Shown here piece after piece: positions 1-4,707 of a stretch of DNA of 6,162 nucleotides. Under the pieces are notes generated by a model, which saw nothing but the letters and a program-made list of their open reading frames with translations, made no database searches and had not been told where the DNA came from. The DNA is from an uncultured Flavobacteriia bacterium. Lineage in GTDB: Bacteria; Bacteroidota; Bacteroidia; Flavobacteriales_D; Crocinitomicaceae. The stretch's first letter is position 1. Every line of letters begins with the position of its first letter. The stretch is from positions 1 to 6,162 of the forward strand of contig CAISOQ010000276.1 of assembly GCA_903887095.1 (NCBI GenBank). The letters are read 5' to 3'. A program made the translations under genes and the position numbers.

Positions 1-1
1 G

Positions 2-37
2 TTGTTTTATGAAGTGAAACCTCGGTTTCGAAGATAA
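2..37 (+). CDS. possible C-terminal tail of an upstream gene (partial)
   Basis: Reading from base 2, the frame gives LFYEVKPRFRR followed by a TAA stop at 35-37. The mix of aromatic and basic residues looks like a real protein end, and the other two forward frames and the reverse strand offer nothing better. If real, the gene lies to the left of the window and ends 63 bases before gmhA. Twelve codons are too few to name a family, and a chance open stretch is quite possible. Confidence 0.3.
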   Translation: MFYEVKPRFRR

Positions 38-76
38 CAAGTTTGAATGAAAATTCTCAAGTGCATTTAATTTATT

Positions 77-84
77 TATTTTTG
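77..84 (+). promoter_or_regulatory. candidate -7 promoter element for gmhA
   Basis: The sequence TATTTTTG matches the Bacteroidota -7 consensus TAnnTTTG and lies 16 bases before the gmhA ATG, giving a very short leader. No TTG is found at the expected -33 distance, and the surroundings are T-rich, so a chance match is possible. If it is not a promoter, gmhA may be read from a promoter further left. Confidence 0.3.
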
Positions 85-100
85 AAAAAATTCATTTCGA

Positions 101-673
101 ATGGCGAACAAACAAATAGCAGACCATTTTTCAGAAGCAATTGAAATACTTAACAAATTCAACACGTCTGAAAATCATATTCGCATTCAAAATGCTGGAC
201 AATTAATGGTTACAGCAATCCAGGAGGAGAAGAAAATAATCAGTTGTGGAAATGGTGGCTCAATGTGCGATGCCATGCATTTTGCCGAAGAATTAAGCGG
301 TCGCTATCGCAACGACAGAAAAGCTTTACCCGCCTTGTCTATTTCTGATCCTAGCCATATTTCATGTGTAGGGAATGATTACGGTTATGATCATATTTTT
401 TCAAGGTATATTGAAGCCATTGGTCAAAAGGGTGATGTTTTATTAGCTATTTCAACTTCAGGAAATTCCCAAAACATACTTAAAGCGATCGAAGCAGCTA
501 AGTCAAAAGGGATGAAAATTGTTGGGTTAACGGGCAAAGATGGCGGAAAAATGGCAACGCTTTGCGATGTTGAAATTCGCGCCCCACATTCAGACTACGC
601 CGATCGAGCGCAAGAAATTCATATTAAAGTGATTCATTCACTCATAGATTTTATTGAAAAATCGGATATTTAA
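101..673 (+). CDS. gmhA: phosphoheptose isomerase (sedoheptulose 7-phosphate isomerase)
   Basis: This cytoplasmic SIS-domain enzyme converts D-sedoheptulose 7-phosphate to D-glycero-D-manno-heptose 7-phosphate, the first committed step towards nucleotide-activated heptose for LPS core or other surface glycans. The 190 residues match the usual length (E. coli GmhA has 192). Visible motifs, in order, are SCGNGGS (48-54), CDAMHFAEELSGRYR (56-70), SDPSHISCVGND (82-93), the phosphate-binding STSGNS (118-123), LTGKDGGKMA (143-152) and YADRAQEIHIKVIH (166-179). H60, E64, Q171 and H179 fall at the positions of the zinc-site ligands known in the family, and E64 and H179 correspond to the catalytic Glu65 and His180 of E. 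coli. It therefore looks intact and active. The ATG at 101 has no Shine-Dalgarno sequence, as is usual in Bacteroidota. It converges on the membrane protein gene with only 6 bases between the stops. A related SIS isomerase such as DiaA is less likely given the near-complete GmhA motif set. Confidence 0.93.
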   Translation: MANKQIADHFSEAIEILNKFNTSENHIRIQNAGQLMVTAIQEEKKIISCGNGGSMCDAMHFAEELSGRYRNDRKALPALSISDPSHISCVGNDYGYDHIFSRYIEAIGQKGDVLLAISTSGNSQNILKAIEAAKSKGMKIVGLTGKDGGKMATLCDVEIRAPHSDYADRAQEIHIKVIHSLIDFIEKSDI

Positions 674-679
674 TCTTAA

Positions 680-2467
680 TTATCTCTGCCTCTCAAAAGC
701 TCTAATTTTTAAATTATCAATGGTTATGCTTCCTGGGCTTCTTTTCCATAGATCTATTTTAAAAACATCATTTTCACTTCGAATTTCCGGAGTTAAAAAA
801 TAAAAGTTGGCTTTCTGCATCTGTTTGACATCTTTTTGAAGTTCAAATGTCTTGTAACCATAAGCGCCATTTTTTCTCTCCATACATACAGCTAGTAGAA
901 TGGGTAAATCTGTGTTATCAGTTTTGTAATCAAATGAAATTGCCAACCAAACATGGTCTTTTTTTGTTATCTTCCTATACGGAATACGAATAGGCATCGC
1001 AAATTCTTTTGATGCATCTGATAAAAGGACACCATTCGAATTATTTGAAAATTTATCTTCAAAAATTAACTTGGCTCTGTAATCCAAACTGTCAGCAAAG
1101 GAGTCATTCCCTGTAAAATCTCTTTGCACTAACATAAGTTTCTGCTTGTCTTTGTTCACTTCCTTTTTTAGAAATATGGCCCAATAGTATTCTTTTGTTG
1201 TTCTGTAAGGATCCAAAATGTAGTGGCGTAGTTGCCACCATTGAAATTGATTCAAAAACAAGAAAAAAGAAGCCAACACAATAAAAGCAAACTGAATTAT
1301 ACGTTTTTGTTCAAATAGCTTATCAACAAAAAACACCATCGGAATGCTAAGCAATGTGTAGTAAGTAATGAGTGGACGTATAGAAAAACCCGCTCCGTAC
1401 CACCATTCTGTCCAACTGGCGACTATAAAAAATGAACAAATAAAAGTGCCAAATACAGGAATGAACACCCCTTTATTGGTGCGGTACAATTGCCAAAAAC
1501 CTATCAGCGCAAAAATCATAATTGGGGTGTAAATCAACCAACCTTTTCGAAAGCTGAATAAGGTATTCCAAATGTGTGGAGAAAAGAAATCGAGTCCAAC
1601 ACCAGCATTTTTATAGGTATCATAAATCGGTTTTCCTGTCTTGTAAATCCAATAGCCTGCTTGTGGCAAAGCAATGAATAATGCGGCACTAATCGCAATG
1701 TAAAATTGTCTGCGATGAATCTTTATTATTTCCCATTTCGACCGAAAGGAATGCCTGTTTTTGATTCCAAATAAGATTGGAAAAAACGCAAAAAGTATTT
1801 CACTTGGCTTCACAAGAGCCATAAGTATCAGTCCAATTGAGATGACTAACAAATTTTTCAATTTGTGATCCAAGTGCCATTGAATGGTATTCCAAATGAC
1901 AAGCGCAGCAAGCATGAAAAGCACATTCACTGTCTCCAAATTCTTCATGGTCATGTGATGCGCATAGTTTGTTCCAAGAACAATCATGACTAAAACAATC
2001 GCCGTTGATCTTTCGTTGGAAAAGTAAAGCATTATTTTTCTTAAATAATACAATCCAATGAATGTATACAACATGCAACCGAATACCAGTGAAATCTGAT
2101 ACGGATCAGAAAATCCATCTTGCGGAAAGCCTCCTATGCCCGCTGAGAAATGACCAATAAAAAAGAAAATTGAATAGAATAGGCTCATTCCAAAGAGGAA
2201 AAAATACATTGGTTCACCCTTTTCCGTCGTTGAAATTTGATATACTGTGCCGCTTAAATGTTTTTCATCATTTAGTTGATCTACCCACGACCTATCATTC
2301 AGCAATGGGTCGTTGTAAATAAAAGTTGCTGGCAAAGGCAAATAATACCCAAAAACGTCCCACGAAATTTCTTTACTTTCACGGTGATTAAGTCTAAAAA
2401 AGAAGATGAACAGACACAGGAGAATAAGTACTAATGAAGAAGGAGAAAAATTACGAAAGCGCTTCAT
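680..2467 (-). CDS. polytopic membrane protein, putative GT-C type glycosyltransferase with soluble C-terminal tail
   Basis: The 595-residue protein has about ten hydrophobic segments, at roughly residues 10-25, 88-105, 124-142, 154-167, 178-192, 205-219, 223-235, 254-270, 310-327, 333-350, 366-381 and 389-406, a few of which may not span the membrane. A first-loop acidic motif, SWDVFGYYLPLPATFIY (35-51), follows the first segment, the position where GT-C transferases keep their catalytic Asp (here D37). FSFRKGWLIYTP (305-316) and WTEWWYGAGFSIRP (352-365) resemble motifs I associate with Bacteroidota membrane proteins annotated as family-39-like glycosyltransferases. Such enzymes use polyprenyl-phosphate sugars on the outer face of the inner membrane. 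After the last segment, residues of about 410-595 form a hydrophilic tail. Its alternating pattern and ending (SITIDNLKIRAF, 580-591) suggest a beta-sandwich. The ATG at 2467 gives a short basic N-terminus before the first segment. The neighbouring gmhA fits a surface-glycan role, but donor and acceptor cannot be told from sequence. Confidence 0.7.
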   Translation of the reverse strand: MKRFRNFSPSSLVLILLCLFIFFFRLNHRESKEISWDVFGYYLPLPATFIYNDPLLNDRSWVDQLNDEKHLSGTVYQISTTEKGEPMYFFLFGMSLFYSIFFFIGHFSAGIGGFPQDGFSDPYQISLVFGCMLYTFIGLYYLRKIMLYFSNERSTAIVLVMIVLGTNYAHHMTMKNLETVNVLFMLAALVIWNTIQWHLDHKLKNLLVISIGLILMALVKPSEILFAFFPILFGIKNRHSFRSKWEIIKIHRRQFYIAISAALFIALPQAGYWIYKTGKPIYDTYKNAGVGLDFFSPHIWNTLFSFRKGWLIYTPIMIFALIGFWQLYRTNKGVFIPVFGTFICSFFIVASWTEWWYGAGFSIRPLITYYTLLSIPMVFFVDKLFEQKRIIQFAFIVLASFFLFLNQFQWWQLRHYILDPYRTTKEYYWAIFLKKEVNKDKQKLMLVQRDFTGNDSFADSLDYRAKLIFEDKFSNNSNGVLLSDASKEFAMPIRIPYRKITKKDHVWLAISFDYKTDNTDLPILLAVCMERKNGAYGYKTFELQKDVKQMQKANFYFLTPEIRSENDVFKIDLWKRSPGSITIDNLKIRAFERQR

Positions 2468-2492
2468 CTGTATTGTTAAATCATTTTTTTTG

Positions 2493-2520
2493 GAAAAGTA
2501 GAAATTCTAATTACTTCCAA
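2493..2520 (-). promoter_or_regulatory. candidate promoter of the membrane protein gene
   Basis: Read on the minus strand, TTG (2520-2518) is followed by 17 bases and then TACTTTTC (2500-2493), one base off the Bacteroidota -7 consensus TAnnTTTG. The spacing equals that of the promoter proposed for the divergent fur gene. Transcription would start some 15-25 bases before the ATG at 2467. The imperfect last base of the -7 element keeps the confidence moderate. Confidence 0.4.
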
Positions 2521-2524
2521 TCGA

Positions 2525-2553
2525 AAGATTCACGAAATATTTATTAAAATCTT
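2525..2553. promoter_or_regulatory. inverted repeat in the divergent promoter region, possible operator
   Basis: AAGATT (2525-2530) and AATCTT (2548-2553) form a perfect 6-base inverted repeat with 17 bases between the arms. Nearly at its centre is the 8-base palindrome AAATATTT (2535-2542). It lies just upstream of the proposed minus-strand promoter and about 40 bases before the fur -33 element, where a regulator such as the adjacent Fur protein could bind. It does not resemble the classic E. coli Fur box closely, and AT-rich DNA gives such repeats by chance. Confidence 0.2.
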
Positions 2554-2590
2554 ACCATTTTTGTTGAAAAAGAGAAGAAAAGGAATTGAT

Positions 2591-2618
2591 TTGGATCGAA
2601 AATATTTGACTAAATTTG
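2591..2618 (+). promoter_or_regulatory. candidate promoter of the fur-STAS-purA-OstA operon
   Basis: A TTG (2591-2593, preceded by another T) is followed by 17 bases and a perfect TAnnTTTG -7 element, TAAATTTG (2611-2618). This is the Bacteroidota primary-sigma promoter form. The start of transcription would fall near 2623-2627, leaving a leader of only about ten bases before the fur ATG at 2635, with no Shine-Dalgarno sequence. Because the genes to the right are packed with 1-3 base gaps, this is likely the main promoter for all four. Confidence 0.6.
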
Positions 2619-2634
2619 CCTTTTTTCAGCAAAA

Positions 2635-3078
2635 ATGTCTAATCAGGACTTACAGATTACCGTAAAAAATATCTTTTCTGCTTATCTTGAGCAGAATGGC
2701 CACCGCAAGACACCTGAACGGTATGCGATACTCGCTGAAATTTACAATTATCAGGGACACTTCGATGTTGAATCGCTTTACCTGAAAATGAAAAATCAGA
2801 ACTACCGTGTTTCAAGAGCGACACTTTATAATACGATTGATCTATTGTTAGCTTGTCACCTTGTTCGCAAACACCAGTTTGGTAAAAACATTGCTCAATT
2901 TGAAAAATCGCATGGTTCAAAGCAACATGACCATGTAATTTGCACTGATACGGGCGAGGTAATTGAATTTTGTGATCCACGTATTCAAAACATTAAAGAC
3001 ACCATTGAGGAGTTGTTTGGTATTACCGTGCAGCATCATTCTCTTTACTTCTACGGTGTCAAAAAAGAAAATAATTAG
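2635..3078 (+). CDS. Fur-family metal-responsive transcriptional regulator
   Basis: This 147-residue protein has the Fur layout: an N-terminal winged helix (about 22-90) and a C-terminal metal-binding dimerisation domain (about 91-142). TPERYAILAEIY (26-37) and the recognition-helix stretch RVSRATLYNTIDLL (58-71) match the DNA-binding half. H42, E90, H98, H100 and E111 fit the regulatory metal-site positions of Fur proteins. E111 lies where PerR has its Asp104, which argues for an iron- or zinc-type Fur rather than a peroxide sensor. The usual CxxC is reduced to C103-TD-T106, with another Cys at 113, and the C-terminal CxxC is absent, so a four-cysteine structural zinc site cannot form. HHSLYFYG (134-141) closes the domain in typical Fur fashion. 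It heads the operon with STAS, purA and the OstA-like gene, 3 bases before the next start. Such proteins normally repress metal-uptake genes when metal is bound. The exact metal is not determinable here, so no symbol is given. Confidence 0.88.
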   Translation: MSNQDLQITVKNIFSAYLEQNGHRKTPERYAILAEIYNYQGHFDVESLYLKMKNQNYRVSRATLYNTIDLLLACHLVRKHQFGKNIAQFEKSHGSKQHDHVICTDTGEVIEFCDPRIQNIKDTIEELFGITVQHHSLYFYGVKKENN

Positions 3079-3081
3079 TCA

Positions 3082-3432
3082 GTGAAATCGTTGGAATTTT
3101 TCATATCAACAGATGATCATTTGACTATTGTTCAATTGAAAGGAAAAATTTTGTTTGAAGCAGAACTTGAAACCTTGAATCACGAGTTTCAGGAATTAAA
3201 TGCCTCAGAAGGAATGAACTGGATAATGGACCTCAGTGAGTTGACACATACAAATTCAACAGGAATAGGCTTTTTGGTGCGTACATTAACAAGATCCAGA
3301 GTAAACAATGGTGAACTTGTGCTTTGCGGAGTAAAAGGCAACGTAGAAAAACTTTTTGAAATAGCGAAGATCAATGAAATCTTCACGATATACACCAATG
3401 TTTCGGAAGCGAAACAACATTTCAACAACTAA
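3082..3432 (+). CDS. STAS-domain protein (anti-sigma factor antagonist-like)
   Basis: This 116-residue cytoplasmic protein consists of a single STAS fold of the SpoIIAA/RsbV class: an N-terminal strand pair (HLTIVQLKGKI, 13-23), a central WIMDLSEL strand (47-54), the signature NSTGIGFLV (58-66) and a C-terminal helix and strand region (about 75-113). In this class the Ser before T/S-G is phosphorylated by a partner kinase to switch binding; here that residue is S59. RsbV has DSTGLG, so only the Asp before the Ser is changed, to Asn. The start is GTG at 3082, three bases after the fur stop; no ATG lies near it in frame, and this start gives the whole first strand. The stop is two bases before purA. 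No cognate kinase, phosphatase or sigma factor is encoded in the window, so its partner is unknown; a structural or scaffolding STAS role is also possible. Confidence 0.82.
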   Translation: MKSLEFFISTDDHLTIVQLKGKILFEAELETLNHEFQELNASEGMNWIMDLSELTHTNSTGIGFLVRTLTRSRVNNGELVLCGVKGNVEKLFEIAKINEIFTIYTNVSEAKQHFNN

Positions 3433-3434
3433 CA

Positions 3435-4706
3435 ATGAAAGTAGACGTATTACTAGGTTTGCAATGGGGCGATGAAGGCAAGGGAAAAATTGTCGATGTT
3501 TTAACTCCACAATATGACATAATCGCTCGTTTCCAGGGAGGTCCAAATGCAGGTCACACCCTCGAATTTGAAGGAATAAAGCATGTTTTACATACTATTC
3601 CATCTGGTATTTTCAGAAAAGACGTCATCAACCTTGTGGGAAATGGTGTTGTGATAGATCCTGTGATTTTTCAAAAAGAGCTTGAAAAGTTAGCTCCATT
3701 TAATTTGGACATCAAGTCCCGATTATTGATTTCAAAAAAGGCACACCTTATTCTTCCAACTCATCGCTTGTTAGATGCAGCATCTGAAACGGCTAAAGGA
3801 AAAAATAAAATAGGTTCGACCTTAAAAGGTATTGGACCGACTTACATGGATAAAACAGGCCGAAATGGCTTGCGTGTCGGAGATATCTTCACGGCTCAAT
3901 TCAAAGAAAAGTACGATGCCTTGGTGGAGAAACATGTAGGTATCCTCAAGCATTACGAAGGTTTCGAATACGATTTGGCAGAATTGGAAGGTCCTTGGAT
4001 GGAAGGAATTGAAACATTGCGTGAATTGACAGCAGTCGACAGTGAACACTATTTGAATCATGCATTAAAGTCAGGAAAAAAAGTATTGGCAGAAGGTGCT
4101 CAAGGTACTATGCTTGACATCGATTTCGGTACTTATCCTTTTGTTACATCTTCCAATACCGTGACGGCTGGAACGTGCACAGGTTTAGGTGTTGCCCCTA
4201 CCAAAATTGGGCGTGTAATTGGTATTTTCAAAGCTTATTGCACACGCGTGGGCAGCGGCCCATTCCCTACCGAATTGGAGGATGCAACCGGAGAAGCAAT
4301 CAGAGCAGAAGGTAGAGAATTTGGTGCAACAACAGGTCGACCAAGACGTTGTGGATGGATCGATTTACCTCAGATGAAATATGCAATCATGGTGAATGGT
4401 GTTACTGAACTTTCCATGATGAAAGCGGATGTTTTGAGCATTTTTGACACAATTCAAGTTTGCACTCATTACCTCATCGATGGCAATAAAGTGGAAGATT
4501 TTCCGTTTGATGTTGACGGGGCAAATCTTACACCTGTGTATGAAGAATTAGAAGGTTGGAATTGTGATTTAACACAATTGGATGATTATTCTAAAGCACC
4601 ACAGGCTTTGAAAAATTATGTCACGTATTTAGAAGAAAAACTTGAAGTTCCAATTACTGTAGTATCAGTTGGACCAGATAGAAAGCAGACGTTGAACAAT
4701 AATTGA
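3435..4706 (+). CDS. purA: adenylosuccinate synthetase
   Basis: The enzyme joins IMP and aspartate using GTP to make adenylosuccinate, the first step from IMP to AMP, in the cytoplasm. The 423 residues match the family length. Diagnostic motifs are complete: the GTP loop WGDEGKGK (11-18) with catalytic D13, GGPNAGHT (35-42) with catalytic H41, GIGPTYMDKTGRNGLRVGD (132-150) with R143 for the partner-subunit IMP site, EGAQGTMLDIDFGTYP (220-235), SSNTVTAGTCTGLG (239-252), the aspartate loop ATTGRPRRCGW (298-308), MKADVL (329-334), where K330 and D332 correspond to the guanine-binding TKxD motif, and the C-terminal SVGPDRKQTL (411-420). Nothing is missing. The ATG at 3435 follows the STAS stop by two bases; the TGA stop is one base before the TTG of the next gene. 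It is evidently co-transcribed with the Fur-family and STAS genes. Confidence 0.97.
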   Translation: MKVDVLLGLQWGDEGKGKIVDVLTPQYDIIARFQGGPNAGHTLEFEGIKHVLHTIPSGIFRKDVINLVGNGVVIDPVIFQKELEKLAPFNLDIKSRLLISKKAHLILPTHRLLDAASETAKGKNKIGSTLKGIGPTYMDKTGRNGLRVGDIFTAQFKEKYDALVEKHVGILKHYEGFEYDLAELEGPWMEGIETLRELTAVDSEHYLNHALKSGKKVLAEGAQGTMLDIDFGTYPFVTSSNTVTAGTCTGLGVAPTKIGRVIGIFKAYCTRVGSGPFPTELEDATGEAIRAEGREFGATTGRPRRCGWIDLPQMKYAIMVNGVTELSMMKADVLSIFDTIQVCTHYLIDGNKVEDFPFDVDGANLTPVYEELEGWNCDLTQLDDYSKAPQALKNYVTYLEEKLEVPITVVSVGPDRKQTLNNN

Positions 4707-4707
4707 T

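Noticed and set aside
7..66. Short minus-strand frame from ATG at 66
   Set aside because: It stops after 19 codons and has no supporting features.
647..663. GATTTT/AAAATC hairpin at the gmhA end
   Set aside because: Almost all A-T pairs, within coding sequence and not followed by a T-run; not a credible terminator.
703..716. TAATTT-TT-AAATTA palindrome near the end of the membrane protein gene
   Set aside because: A-T only with a 2-base loop, in coding sequence; too weak to be a terminator or operator.
1800..2078. 92-codon minus-strand frame
   Set aside because: It lies within the membrane protein gene in another frame of the same strand, has no family motif, and the host gene is clearly coding.
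2657..2980. 107-codon minus-strand frame opposite fur
   Set aside because: Antisense shadow of a well-supported Fur-family gene; low-complexity Gln/His-rich product with no recognisable motif.
3454..3461. TAGGTTTG, a perfect TAnnTTTG match inside the purA start
   Set aside because: It lies in codons 7-9 of purA, downstream of its start, and has no TTG at the right distance; expected by chance.
3189..3546. Two minus-strand frames opposite STAS and the purA start
   Set aside because: Antisense shadows; both overlap genes with clear family signatures and show none themselves.
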